NCBI RefSeq assembly: GCF_001695855.1
Contig: NZ_MBSS01000020.1
Location: 1 to 64,000, forward strand
Direction of reading: 5' to 3'
From: Ensifer sp. LC163
GTDB lineage: Bacteria; Pseudomonadota; Alphaproteobacteria; Rhizobiales; Rhizobiaceae
Length of the DNA: 64,000 nt
Shown here: positions 1 to 8,848 of the stretch, piece after piece
How the letters are laid out: each line of letters begins with the position of its first letter
Position numbering within the stretch: position 1 is the first letter of the stretch
The notes under the pieces: model-generated
Seen by the model: the letters and a program-made list of their open reading frames with translations, nothing else
The model's database searches: none
Told to the model about the DNA's origin: nothing
Position numbers and translations under genes: made by a program

Positions 1-60
1 CCCCAGCGCCGATGGTACTTCGTCTTAAGACGCGGGAGAGTAGGTCGCTGCCAGGTCTGC
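1..60 (+). rRNA. rrf: 5S ribosomal RNA, 3' part
   Basis: The first 60 bases match the 3' half of alphaproteobacterial 5S rRNA, including the segment GATGGTACTTCGTCTTAAGA and the GGGAGAGTAGGTCGCTGCC tail. The 5' half lies outside the window. It is the last gene of an rRNA operon read on the plus strand and is followed by a terminator-like hairpin. The exact 3' end (58-60) is estimated. Confidence 0.93.
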
Positions 61-121
61 AAAGCGCAAGAAAAACAACCGGAAATCAATCTTCTCTTCT
101 TCTTCGGCCCAGCCGAACACG

Positions 122-145
122 GGCCGCCTCCAAGCGGCCTTTTTG
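122..145 (+). terminator. Rho-independent terminator after 5S rRNA
   Basis: A 6-bp GC stem (GGCCGC / GCGGCC, arms 122-127 and 134-139) is followed by a run of five T. It sits 60 bp after the 5S gene and would end the rRNA operon, although read-through to the tRNA is possible. Confidence 0.75.
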
Positions 146-185
146 TTTGGATAGACTGAAAAAACAGTGCGTTCCTTACGCGAGA

Positions 186-297
186 CAAATTGCTTCAGCA
201 ATTTGCTCGGCACAGACCGCAAATCCCAAGGATTTGCGTTACCGCGACAAATCCCATCGGGATTTGCGCTGACCGGATAAACCGCTCACGCGGTTTA
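186..297. repeat. Four tandem small hairpins between 5S rRNA and tRNA-fMet
   Basis: Four perfect stems follow one another: CAAATTGC/GCAATTTG (186-205), CGCAAATCC/GGATTTGCG (218-238), CAAATCCC/GGGATTTG (248-266) and TAAACCGC/GCGGTTTA (278-297). Loops are 3-4 nt. The second and third share the AAATCC core. None has a T tail, so they are not simple terminators. They may be processing signals of the rRNA/tRNA transcript or a small repeat family; the role is unknown. Confidence 0.8.
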
Positions 298-306
298 CCG
301 AGATGG

Positions 307-383
<77 letters not shown>

Positions 384-422
384 CTGAGACTTGAATATTT
401 TGCCATTCAAGTCGTTTCACAG

Positions 423-456
423 AAAGCTCCTCCGCGTAAGCGTCGAGGAGCTTTTT
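423..456 (+). terminator. Rho-independent terminator after tRNA-fMet
   Basis: The stem AGCTCCTC (425-432) pairs with GAGGAGCT (445-452) and is followed by five T, about 40 bp after the tRNA. It would end the tRNA transcript. Confidence 0.85.
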
Positions 457-601
457 GCGTTTTAACTCCGTGTCCAACTCGCCGGCGCGAAGCTTCTCCA
501 GATAGTCGTGGTGTTTCAGGTCACTTCGACTGCTGGCTAGCTTTGCTCGCCTGCGAGTAACGACCAAAGAATGTAACTAAAGGGAATGCATCCTTGGTGG
601 C

Positions 602-1003
602 ATGGCTTCCTACGAGTTGAGCGAGGACCAACTCCCCACGGAAACGAGCCTCCTCAACCGCATCGCCGTGTCCATGGCCGGTATGGCAGCAGAGGCAGTG
701 GTGTTCGGCGATCGGTCAGGCGGATCAGGCGGCGTGATTGGCAGTGATGTCGAGCGGGCCTCGTCTATAGCTCGGCGCATGGTCGGCAGCTACGGACTCG
801 GCTCGAAGCCGGTCTTTATCGCTCCGGTTGAGGAATTAGCCGAGAAAGGACTGCCTGAATGGCTCGAGACGGAAGCGAATGAGATCGTCTGGGCGCAGTA
901 TGATCGAGCCCTTAGAATGCTCGCTAACGAAGGGGATCGTATCGTCGCCCTCGCTACAGAGGCAGTCAACCATCGTGCCCTCAAGATCGAACGCGGACGA
1001 TAG
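602..1003 (+). pseudogene. FtsH-like M41 peptidase C-terminal fragment
   Basis: 133 aa. The segment MAGMAAEAVVFG, then GGSGGVIGSDVERASSIARR and a YGLGS motif, match the part of M41 (FtsH) peptidase domains that follows the zinc-binding helix. This region normally supplies the third zinc ligand (the Asp of SD). The HExxH helix that should come before it is missing: an in-frame stop at 578-580 closes the frame only seven codons upstream, and no AAA ATPase module is present. It therefore looks like a 3' remnant of an FtsH-related gene. A start at 602 gives an intact ORF, so a small expressed protein cannot be excluded, but it could not be an M41 protease. Confidence 0.6.
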
Positions 1004-1227
1004 CCAACGAGTGTAGCAGCGGTTTGAAGTTGGCCGGCGCGGCACCTTGGCAATGTGGATCTTCGCCTGAAGTCGCCACGCCCGGAACGCCGACAGGGCA
1101 TCGATATCGCCACGGTAATCCCGTCGGCTCGCTCGATTGAATCCTTCGATGGCATCGCCCGTAACGGGGTGGAAACCCCTTCCGAATAGAGCGTGTCCTA
1201 GATCAAGGATTCAAATGGGAGGGTTCG

Positions 1228-1626
1228 ATGAGTGTGGAGACGGATCTTCGTGATGTGACCGTAGTCATCATTGACGTTGCAGAAATTGCAGCGAAACTCG
1301 AGACGGCTTTTACAACGACTGGAGCGACCGTTTGCGTGGTGACCGATCTCGAATCGAGCCGCAGGCTGAGCCCTACCTTTCTTCCAGACGTCGTGGTGAT
1401 GGACTCTGGGACCATTGCCGATCGTGAGCTGCGGGCGCTCGCGTTTCGTTGGGCCGACGGCGACAGGTGCGTCACGATCTTCTATGACACCCAGTGGCCA
1501 GAAGGGCACTACGGTCGCAACGGAATGATCCATAAATCGAGACCCATTGCTGAGGTGGTCGAGGCCGCCGTTTCCGGAATGAGAGGACGCACTCCAGAAG
1601 GGACCAAGCAGCTTAGAAGCACATGA
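1228..1626 (+). CDS. Stand-alone receiver-like (CheY-fold) protein
   Basis: 132 aa. The pattern fits a response-regulator receiver domain without an output domain. A hydrophobic strand VVIID carries an acidic residue (D16). DVVVMD places a phospho-acceptor Asp at D59, and IHKSRP gives the conserved Lys near K103. Only one acidic residue is seen in the first loop, where active receivers usually have two, so phosphorylation is uncertain. The start at 1228 is preceded by GGGAGGG about 6 bp upstream. No histidine kinase lies nearby, so its partner is not visible here. Such orphan receivers are common in rhizobia. Confidence 0.6.
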   Translation: MSVETDLRDVTVVIIDVAEIAAKLETAFTTTGATVCVVTDLESSRRLSPTFLPDVVVMDSGTIADRELRALAFRWADGDRCVTIFYDTQWPEGHYGRNGMIHKSRPIAEVVEAAVSGMRGRTPEGTKQLRST

Positions 1627-1804
1627 GCGCCAGAGATGAACGAGGGAGTGTCTGCTGGGGGGCCGTTCGATACAAATCAGTACTGATCGGGAACGCAAGG
1701 CATAACCGGCGCCCGTCCCTTCGATAGCGGTGGCAGATAGGCTGTGGCCACGCACTTGAGACTTGTGGCCACGCTCCCCAACCTCGATCGGAAGTTCGGA
1801 GCAC

Positions 1805-2197
1805 ATGGACGCCAGAATACTCAAACAGGTTCAAGATGCCCGCAACGCCAGCAGGCAGGACATCGCCAATGGCCTCGTGGAGACGATCACTCAGATCGGT
1901 GGCGAGCCCCTAACTGTCAGAATGGCGAAGGACGAACTGAGTGCAGTACTGGGGCAGGCCCGAAACGGCATACCTAAGCTTATCGGCAATCGGAAAAAGA
2001 CCGAAGACATGACGTTGGTGATCTCTCTGAAGGATCTCGCCGAACTTGCTACCGCTGCAAGGCAGGGAGAGACCGTCGGCGAGGCTCTCGATGCAATCGG
2101 CTTCAAACCTCATACGGGCGGCCGCATCATCGTCGGTCAAGGCCGCAAGCGTGAGCCTCTTCAGCGAACCGGTAATGCCGACGGCTCACTGAAATGA
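1805..2197 (+). CDS. Hypothetical protein with Phd/YefM-like antitoxin features
   Basis: 130 aa from the ATG at 1805; the frame extends 14 codons further up, but those residues look non-coding. Residues about 35-80 (LTVRMAKDELSAVLGQARNG, then LVISLKDLAELATAAR) resemble the N-terminal dimerisation fold of Phd/YefM antitoxins, where an LSxLL segment is followed by a helix of the form VVSLEDL. No RelE- or PIN-type toxin gene follows; the next 500 bp hold only an IS relic. It may be an orphan or degraded antitoxin. Family assignment is by pattern only. Confidence 0.45.
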   Translation: MDARILKQVQDARNASRQDIANGLVETITQIGGEPLTVRMAKDELSAVLGQARNGIPKLIGNRKKTEDMTLVISLKDLAELATAARQGETVGEALDAIGFKPHTGGRIIVGQGRKREPLQRTGNADGSLK

Positions 2198-2472
2198 AGG
2201 TTCGTGCAGCGGGAGTTGTGCCCCCCCGATGCGATTGCGGCTGCTATGAACCGCATCCCCTGGATGCCATCGGAAATCGTGGGCGCATGAGCGAGGCTGT
2301 CCGTAACCCCAAGCCGATCGTTCAGAATTATCTGCGCGATCTCTGAGTAGAGGGTGGCGAACGCCTCCAGAGCCTTAAGGATGGCCCGGCAGGATCCGGG
2401 GATTGCGCTGCCCCGCCGTTGTCGTCCCGAAACCTGCGCGAGTCAGAGTGTGCAGGGGAGCGTCGAAGATAG

Positions 2473-2675
2473 CCACTTGAGCTTTCCCCGCCGCGCTATC
2501 GTTCGCCAGGACGACAGGTGGTTCGCCTTGAGCCCATAGCGATCCGCCACTCGTTCACTATTACGCCCGTCCGCAGGCTTTCCGAAACGATCCGCGCCTT
2601 CGCCTCGTCCCGCCATTGGCGATGCCCCTCACGTCTGGTCTAGCCAGTCGTGAGAACCTCCAACGTAGTCTCCAT
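2473..2675 (-). pseudogene. IS66-family tnpA (OrfA) relic
   Basis: Read on the minus strand from the ATG at 2675, the first ten residues METTLEVLTT are identical to the tnpA start at 50035. An in-frame TAG then appears, and later a frameshift. Downstream stretches (VSESLRTG, then YGLKANHLSSWRTIARRGKL in another frame) still match IS66 OrfA. Only about 200 bp remain and no tnpB/tnpC follows, so this is an old, dead insertion. The 2198-2472 stretch beside it holds no recognisable gene. Confidence 0.75.
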
Positions 2676-2721
2676 GGAGAACCTCCTCGTCGGTCTGCCA
2701 TGGAACCCCGATCACAGAGTT

Positions 2722-3918
2722 TCAGCGCTCCTCAGGTGCTTTGAGCTGCCGGAACTGCAGCAACAAAAGAAAGTCGTAGGTGATCTTCAGCGTGGCGCAG
2801 ATGACGAGCGGTAACGACCGATACGAGGCAGCAAAAAGTGCACCTGCGAGGGCGGGGCTTACCGCGGCGGCCAGACTGCGCGGCACGGATGTGACGCTTG
2901 CGGCGGCGGCTCGCTCGGCTTCGGTAACAACGGCCATTACATAGGAGGAGCGCGTCGGCACATCCATCTGAGAGAGGGCGGCCCGGATCAGCAGCAGGAC
3001 AAGCGCCATGGGCAAGGTGGGTGCGAACGCCGCCAGCAGCAGGGCAATGCTCGACGGAATGTGGGTAAACACCATGGTGTTGATGAGGCCAATACGCAGT
3101 GACAGCCATGCGGCGACGGGAAACGAGAACGCCGAGAGTACGCCCGACCAGAAGAAGAATACCCCGGCTTGCGCGAGCGATAGATCGAAACGTTCGAACA
3201 GCCACAGGGCAAGCAGCGACTGGACGACGAAGCCGCCCGCGAAGGCGTCGAGGCTGAACAGGGCTGCGAGCTTCAAGACGATGGCGCGCGAGGGGCCAAG
3301 CGCCGCCGCCTTGGCAGTATCCTGGCTGGCGATACGCTTTGGTATGCGGGCATAAAGGAGGCCGCCGACGATTCCCAGGAGCGCGTAGAGCACGAACATC
3401 AGCTTGATTGCGGTCAGTCGTTCAAGCCCCACGGCGATTGGAAAATCCGGCAGGGCGGCCGCGAGCGCGCCGGCGGCGCTTGCGAGCGCTCCGATGAGGC
3501 TGTAGCGAGCAAACATCCTCGTCCGCTCCGCATCGGTCACTTCGCGAGTGAGCGCCGCGTGCTCCAGCGGCACGAAGACACTCACGCTGCCGGCCGACGG
3601 ATTGATCGTGCCGGCAAATGCGACCACCAGCAGCAGCCAGTAGTCCTGCACGATCGACATGGCGACGCCCGTGGCAATCATCAGGCCGGCGGCGGCCAGA
3701 AGCGACGAGCGAAGATCGTGGCGCGCACCGAGGAAGCCGACGGCGATCGTCAAAAGCGCGGAGCCTGAGAGCGATGCCGTCGCGATGATGCCGACCTGCA
3801 GCGGGGAAAATCCAAGTGCGAGCAGATAGACCGGTAGCAGGATAGCCACGAAGCCGTCGCCGAAGTCGCGCAGAGCGCGCGCTGCGAATAGATAGGTCGC
3901 CGGATGGGTGCTTTGCAT
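2722..3918 (-). CDS. MFS transporter
   Basis: 398 aa and about 12 hydrophobic segments: a major facilitator of the inner membrane. The N-terminal half has the FSPLQVGIIATAS type of sequence, with GARHD in the TM2-TM3 loop where motif A lies. The second half has RAALSQMDVPTRSSYVMAVV, which is close to MFS proteins found beside chromate and metal resistance genes. ATG at 3918 is preferred to the GTG at 3927; a GGAG lies 11 bp upstream. The gene lies 43 bp downstream of chrA on the same strand and is probably co-transcribed. The substrate is not known; an efflux role in the chromate cluster is inferred. Confidence 0.85.
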   Translation of the reverse strand: MQSTHPATYLFAARALRDFGDGFVAILLPVYLLALGFSPLQVGIIATASLSGSALLTIAVGFLGARHDLRSSLLAAAGLMIATGVAMSIVQDYWLLLVVAFAGTINPSAGSVSVFVPLEHAALTREVTDAERTRMFARYSLIGALASAAGALAAALPDFPIAVGLERLTAIKLMFVLYALLGIVGGLLYARIPKRIASQDTAKAAALGPSRAIVLKLAALFSLDAFAGGFVVQSLLALWLFERFDLSLAQAGVFFFWSGVLSAFSFPVAAWLSLRIGLINTMVFTHIPSSIALLLAAFAPTLPMALVLLLIRAALSQMDVPTRSSYVMAVVTEAERAAAASVTSVPRSLAAAVSPALAGALFAASYRSLPLVICATLKITYDFLLLLQFRQLKAPEER

Positions 3919-3961
3919 GGATTTCACTACTCCAGCGGCCTCCTGCGCTCAGCTTTAGCGC

Positions 3962-5368
3962 TTACGACTTCATCAGCGTCCAGATCATACCGGCGACGGC
4001 GCAGGCCAGCAGCGTCGCGATGACAGACGCGCGGAACCGGAAGATTGCGATCCCTGCTGCCACGGTCAGGACGAGCGACGGCAGAACCAATGAGCTCAAC
4101 ACAGGCACGTCGAGAGTGAACCGCCCGAGGTTCCAGGCCGCGACCTCGGAAAACAGCGTGTGCAGGCCGAACCAGACGGCGAGGTTGAGGATCACGCCGA
4201 CGACGGCAGCAGTGATCGCCGACATCGCGCCTGTCAGCGCCACGTTGTTGCGCAGCCGTTCGATAAACGGCGCGCCAAGGAAGATCCACAGGAAGCAGGG
4301 GACGAAGGTCACCCAGGTGGTCAGGATCGCGGCAAGCGTCGCCGCCGTCATCGGGTTCAGCGATCCGGGATCACGATAGGCTCCCATGAAGCCGACGAAC
4401 TGAACCACCATGATCAGCGGGCCAGGCGTCGTCTCGGCCATGCCGAGCCCGTCGAGCATCTCGCCGGGTTTCAACCAGCCATATTGCTGAACCGCCTCCT
4501 GGGCGACATAGGCAAGCACCGCGTAGGCTCCGCCGAAGGTCACGACCGCCATCTGGCTGAAGAACATGCCGATCTGGGTGAAGACGTTGTCCGGCCCCAG
4601 GAAAACAAAAAGCAAGGCGAGTGGCACGAGCCACAGCGCAAGGAACACTGCCGAGACTCGCAGCGACCAGGCGAGGTTCGGCCGTGCGTGGATCGGCGTC
4701 TCTTCGCCGAGGACCGAGTCCTCGTCCTTGAGGATCGGACCGGTTCCCGCCTTGTGACCGCCGCCGATCTTGAAGAGTGGCGAACCGGTACGGCCGCCGA
4801 TATAGCCTATGATGCCGGCCGCCAGGATGATCAGTGGAAACGGCACGCGGAAGAAAAAGATAGCGATGAAGGCCGCCGCGGCAATGCCGATCATCAGCCG
4901 GTTCTTGAGCGCCCTGCCGCCGATGCGGAAGACCGCCTGGACGACGACGGCGAGCACCGCCGCCTTAAGGCCGAAGAACAAACCTTCGACGACAGTGACA
5001 TTGCCGAAGGCGGCGTAGATGTAGCTCAAACCCAGGATGGCAAGGAACCCCGGCAGCACGAAGAGCGTGCCGGCAACGAGACCGCCGGCGGTTCGGTGCA
5101 GCAGCCAGCCGATATAGACGGCGAGCTGCTGCGCTTCCGGACCGGGCAGCAGCATGCAGTAGTTCAGCGCATGCAGGAAGCGGTGCTCGCCGATCCAGCG
5201 CTTCTCGTCGACGAGGATGCGATGCATCACCGCGATCTGCCCGGCCGGACCGCCGAAGCTCAACGCGGCCACTCTCAGCCAGACGCGGACGCCTTCGCTG
5301 AAGGGGATGCCGTGGCTGTATGGCTGCCGCGCCGCATCCGGCGCGGCCTTGTCGGCAATCTCGGTCAT
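3962..5368 (-). CDS. chrA: Chromate efflux transporter ChrA
   Basis: 468 aa, two-domain (long-chain) CHR family permease that exports chromate from the cytoplasm using membrane potential. Each half starts with the family signature: FGGPAGQIAVMHR (N half) and FGGAYAVLAYVAQ (C half). Each half continues with a PGP motif (LLPGPEAQQLAVYIG; TTPGPLIMVVQFVGF). About ten hydrophobic segments are visible. The start at 5368 has AAGGA 8 bp upstream and follows the chrB stop (5370-5372) by one base, so translation is coupled. An alternative ATG lies at 5377 inside chrB. Confidence 0.95.
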   Translation of the reverse strand: MTEIADKAAPDAARQPYSHGIPFSEGVRVWLRVAALSFGGPAGQIAVMHRILVDEKRWIGEHRFLHALNYCMLLPGPEAQQLAVYIGWLLHRTAGGLVAGTLFVLPGFLAILGLSYIYAAFGNVTVVEGLFFGLKAAVLAVVVQAVFRIGGRALKNRLMIGIAAAAFIAIFFFRVPFPLIILAAGIIGYIGGRTGSPLFKIGGGHKAGTGPILKDEDSVLGEETPIHARPNLAWSLRVSAVFLALWLVPLALLFVFLGPDNVFTQIGMFFSQMAVVTFGGAYAVLAYVAQEAVQQYGWLKPGEMLDGLGMAETTPGPLIMVVQFVGFMGAYRDPGSLNPMTAATLAAILTTWVTFVPCFLWIFLGAPFIERLRNNVALTGAMSAITAAVVGVILNLAVWFGLHTLFSEVAAWNLGRFTLDVPVLSSLVLPSLVLTVAAGIAIFRFRASVIATLLACAVAGMIWTLMKS

Positions 5369-5369
5369 C

Positions 5370-6191
5370 TCAGGCATCCTTTTTCGGCGAAGGCCAGTTG
5401 TGCGTTTCCTCGGTGGCATCGCGGCACCAGCGATAGAAAGCGTCATAGAGCAACGTCCCCGCTTCGAGCTGCTCGAGATCGTCGGCATACATACGCGACA
5501 GGCCGAGCGACGCCGCCAGCAGACCTGATGCTTCCGGCGCGAGATCGAGGCGCGAGGTGTCCGCGCCGCGCACGATGGTCGCGAGCCGCAAGAGTGGCTC
5601 CGTCGAAAGACCGAATTCCTCGATCATCACGTCGAAGGTGCAGAGCTCGCCCCTATGGCTCCAGCGGACAGGAGCGTCGATGTCGAAGGGGGTTGCGGCG
5701 AAGCGTTCGCCGACCATCTCGACCTCCGGCGGCGACACGAACAGGAAGACCGCCCGTGGGTCGACAAAACGGCGGATCAGCCACGGGCAGGCGATCCGGT
5801 CGATCTTCGGCCGCGCCCGGGTTACCCAGACAGTGCGTCCGTTCGTATCCCGCTGCGGTATCGCGGATACGGGCATGGCCGGATGGCCGCGCTCTGCCCA
5901 GGCCTCGAAGCCGCCGTCGAGGACGTCGGCGGCAATGCCATGGTGGCGGAGCCAGGCGGCAACACCATAGCTGAGTTTCTTGCCTCGATGGCAGATGACG
6001 ACGGCGGAGTCACCATCGATCTCTTGAGCCCATTCCTGCACAGCGCGGTAGTCGCGCCGGACCGAGCCCGGTACCAGGCGCGGGTCGGCGTCGAAGTCCT
6101 CATCAATGCGGACGTCGATAAGCACAGGGCATTTCGGGGTGCCAATCAGGCGGGCGAGTTTATCGGGAGAAATTTCAAGAAGTGACGACAT
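5370..6191 (-). CDS. chrB: Rhodanese-ChrB fusion (chromate resistance protein)
   Basis: 273 aa. Residues about 5-110 form a rhodanese (sulfurtransferase) domain: VLIDVR near the start, and an active-site loop with Cys67 in CHRGKKLS. Residues about 120-270 are the ChrB C-terminal domain, with the hallmark RPKIDRIACPWLIRRF and a conserved YDAFYRWC near the end. Classical ChrB carries a different N-terminal domain and acts as a chromate-responsive regulator; here the rhodanese replaces it. It is probably a chromate-handling accessory enzyme rather than a regulator. ATG 6191 has GGAGGA about 7 bp upstream. It is the first gene of the chrB-chrA-MFS run. Confidence 0.9.
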   Translation of the reverse strand: MSSLLEISPDKLARLIGTPKCPVLIDVRIDEDFDADPRLVPGSVRRDYRAVQEWAQEIDGDSAVVICHRGKKLSYGVAAWLRHHGIAADVLDGGFEAWAERGHPAMPVSAIPQRDTNGRTVWVTRARPKIDRIACPWLIRRFVDPRAVFLFVSPPEVEMVGERFAATPFDIDAPVRWSHRGELCTFDVMIEEFGLSTEPLLRLATIVRGADTSRLDLAPEASGLLAASLGLSRMYADDLEQLEAGTLLYDAFYRWCRDATEETHNWPSPKKDA

Positions 6192-6320
6192 GGCGCGTCC
6201 TCCGGGTGAGCGGTTGAATGGACGCGATGCTTCGGCTGTCGCCTCGTGGGGTGATCGCAACCCCATACACGACGTTTTCTGCTCTTTGACCAGAGCTGTC
6301 AAGCGGCTCGACTGCTCAGG

Positions 6321-7037
6321 TCAACGCAGGATCTCGTGGATCGCAACTGCGACGAGAATGACGCCTGCGATCGCCTCGACCGCCTTCGAGGTCCTGGTCA
6401 GCAGTGTCGGTCGCGTGGCGAGCAACCTCTCTATCCGCGTCCGGAAGAGTACCGTCGCAAGCGCTACGCTGGAGAGGGTCAGCGCCACCCCGGTCATCAT
6501 GACGACCGCGAACATGATACCCGCCTCGGGCACGCCGCGCGACATGGCGAAGGTCATGACAAAGAGCGTCAGCGGGCAGGGGATGAGGCCCGCCATCAAG
6601 CCGACGGCGACGTGTTCTCCCTCGCCGTGGAAATGCGGCGGGCGGAACAATGCGCTCCAGAGCATCCAGGCTCCGATCACTCCGAGCAGACCGCGGCTCA
6701 CGTCCTCCAGCAGCGGCGCCGAACCGGCACTGCCGAGCATGACGGAAACCAGCGGCAGCGAGAACAGCGCGATCAGCACGGCCATGGTGACGTGAGTGAC
6801 CGACAGCGCGATCGACACCGTCAATCCGCGAGTGATCCCCGCCGATGACCCCGTCAGATAGGTGGCGAGCACGGCCTTGCTGTGCCCAGGCGTTATCGCG
6901 TGCACCGCGCCGAAGACGATGCCCATGGGCAGGAATGCGAGGAAAGCGCTCCAGCCGCCGCCATTCGCGAAGGCTTTGATGTGCTCGGCGAAGGTGAGAT
7001 AGATGTCGCGCTGAAGGTCTACGATTGTCTGCAGCAA
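6321..7037 (-). CDS. NicO/RcnA-family nickel/cobalt efflux permease (short form)
   Basis: About 238 aa from a TTG at 7037, and about six hydrophobic segments. The family motif HAITPGHSKAVLATYLTG in the first third, and GLIPCPLTLFVMTFAM later, identify the NicO family (RcnA-type Ni/Co exporters). A short HFHGEGEH loop is the only His-rich stretch, much smaller than in the paralogue at 8849. No ATG lies near the N terminus: the frame runs into the upstream yqaA-like gene, whose stop is at 7043-7045. The TTG start is the best guess, with AGGGG close by. It probably belongs to the same operon as the gene at 7043. Confidence 0.82.
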   Translation of the reverse strand: MLQTIVDLQRDIYLTFAEHIKAFANGGGWSAFLAFLPMGIVFGAVHAITPGHSKAVLATYLTGSSAGITRGLTVSIALSVTHVTMAVLIALFSLPLVSVMLGSAGSAPLLEDVSRGLLGVIGAWMLWSALFRPPHFHGEGEHVAVGLMAGLIPCPLTLFVMTFAMSRGVPEAGIMFAVVMMTGVALTLSSVALATVLFRTRIERLLATRPTLLTRTSKAVEAIAGVILVAVAIHEILR

Positions 7038-7042
7038 AGCCC

Positions 7043-7477
7043 CTAAGCCCAATTCAGTGCGATGGCGGCCACGGCCAGATAGCGCGTCACCTTGGCGATC
7101 GCCACCAGCACAACAAAATGCGTTAGTGGCTCTTTCATGACGCCCGCGACGACGGTGAGCGGATCGCCGACGATCGGCACCCAGCTCAACAGCAGCGACC
7201 ACTTGCCATAACGATGATACCACTCTCGCGCACGTTCCAACCCGGCGTCACTTGCGGGGAACCACCGCTTGTTCCGGAAACGCTCGATGCCGCGACCGAT
7301 AAGCCAGTTGAGGACTGAGCCGAGTACGTTGCCGAGACTTGCGACGGTAATGAGTAGCCATGGCGAGAAACCTGAAAGAAGCAGGCCGGCCAGCGCCGCC
7401 TCCGACTGCATCGGCAGGATTGTTGCCGCGGCGAGCGCCACCAGGAACAGCCCGGCATAGATAGCGAGCTCGCTCAT
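7043..7477 (-). CDS. YqaA/DedA-family membrane protein
   Basis: 144 aa with three or four hydrophobic segments. The N-terminal segment LPMQSEAALAGLLLSG, the loop GSVLNWLIGRGIERF, and WSLLLSWVPIVGDPLTVVAG are typical of the YqaA branch of the DedA/SNARE-associated family. These inner-membrane proteins are linked to membrane-potential homeostasis, and many recent reports implicate DedA members in lipid-carrier flipping. A place between two Ni/Co exporters suggests a supportive role in metal stress, but this is inference. It overlaps or nearly touches the downstream NicO gene. Confidence 0.85.
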   Translation of the reverse strand: MSELAIYAGLFLVALAAATILPMQSEAALAGLLLSGFSPWLLITVASLGNVLGSVLNWLIGRGIERFRNKRWFPASDAGLERAREWYHRYGKWSLLLSWVPIVGDPLTVVAGVMKEPLTHFVVLVAIAKVTRYLAVAAIALNWA

Positions 7478-7514
7478 CGTTTGTACGCGCGGGGCGAGGG
7501 ATCGGCTCCAGTCG

Positions 7515-8836
7515 TCATCGTTCGGCCGGCCAATCCGGGTGATGGCGGTCGATCACGAAGACGTGGGTGTGCCGGCGTCCGTTGCCGTCACGGGTGGCGC
7601 CGACAACGTGAGGATGGTCATCATCAAGTTCTTCGTGGACGTGTTCGATCTCGTCAGGGTCATGTGCCGGCCAGAGCCGGGTCGCGACGAAGATCGCGGC
7701 CGCGGCGATCACCCCGAGCGTCGCGAATGTTGCCGATAGACCGACCGTGGCCCCAAGCCAACCGGCGAGCGGATAGGTGATCAGCCAGCAGGCGTGCGAT
7801 AGGGCGAACTGCGCGGCAAAAAGTGCCGGCCGATCTTCCGGGTGGGCGGAACGGCGTAGCAGACGGCCGGATGGCGTCTGAGCCAGGGAATAGCCAAGGC
7901 CGATCATTGCCCAAAGCGGCAACAGCAGTCCAAAACTTGGCACGAACACGCCGACGAACAATCCGGCGACAAGAACGGCAGTGCCGGCCAACATGGCGGT
8001 ACGGTCCGGTGTCTTGTCGAGGAGACGCGGCAGCAGCAGGGCGGCAATCATCGACCTCCGCCGAAGGCCGCAAGGGCAAGCGCCGTTGCGCGCTGGGTGA
8101 GGCCGAACTCAGCCTGGACGAGGACAACAGTGTTGACAATGACCATCGATCCGGCTGCCGAGACCGCGAGGCTGAGCGCGAGCAGACCGCGGAGGCGCGG
8201 GGTCGACAGATAGATGCGCAGGCCCCGCGTCGTGCGATCGTAGATGCCGCGCCGCTCCGCAGCCTTCGGGCTCGGCAGCACGACGGAGACGACGAGGGCA
8301 GCCGAAGCGAGGAACCCGACTACGGTTCCCGCAAACAGGCTGTGGAAGCTGACGACGGTCAGAAGGGCGGCCGCCAGCATTGGGCTGGCGACGCTTTCAA
8401 GATCGTAGGCAAGCCGCGAAAGCGACAGCGCGCGGGTATATTCCTTTTCGTCCGGCAGCACGTCCGGGATGGTCGCCTGGAAGGTCGGGGTGAACGCGGC
8501 CGATGCTAACTGCAACACGAAGATCAGCATATAGACCTGCCAGATCTCGCTGACGAACGGCAGCAGCAGCGCCACGGCGGCGCGAACGAGGTCGAGTGAG
8601 ACAAGCATCGCGCGCCGCGGCAGTCGCTCGGCGAAAGCGGCCGCGATGGGTGCCACGCCGACATAGGCGATCATCTTGATGGCGAGCGCCGTGCCGAGGA
8701 CAGCGCCGGCTTGCGTGCCTGCGAGGTCATAGGCCAGAAGTCCGAGTGCGACGGTGGCAAGCCCGGTTCCGATCAGCGCGATGACCTGCGCCAGGTACAG
8801 GTAGCGGTAGGTGCGGTTGGCAAGAACTTGCAGCAT
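7515..8836 (-). pseudogene. MFS transporter interrupted by a frameshift
   Basis: Two consecutive minus-strand frames make one MFS protein. The first (8836 to 8048, 262 aa) covers TM1 to about TM7 and ends in ALAAFGGGR-stop. The second (8051 to 7515, 178 aa) begins MIAALLLPRLLD and covers the remaining segments. Inserting one base near 8052 would join them as FGGGSMIAALLL. The stop and the next ATG overlap as ATGA, so reinitiation could yield two half-transporters. The C-terminal tail is His/Asp-rich (HVHEELDDDHPHV, RRHTHVFVIDRHH), suggesting metal binding. The cause may be a real mutation or a sequencing error. Confidence 0.8.
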
Positions 8837-8848
8837 GATGGCCTCGGC

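Noticed and set aside
4160-5974. 604-codon open frame on the plus strand
   Set aside because: It is antisense to chrA and chrB, has biased low-complexity residues (Asp, Arg, His) and no recognisable motif; a GC-driven shadow.
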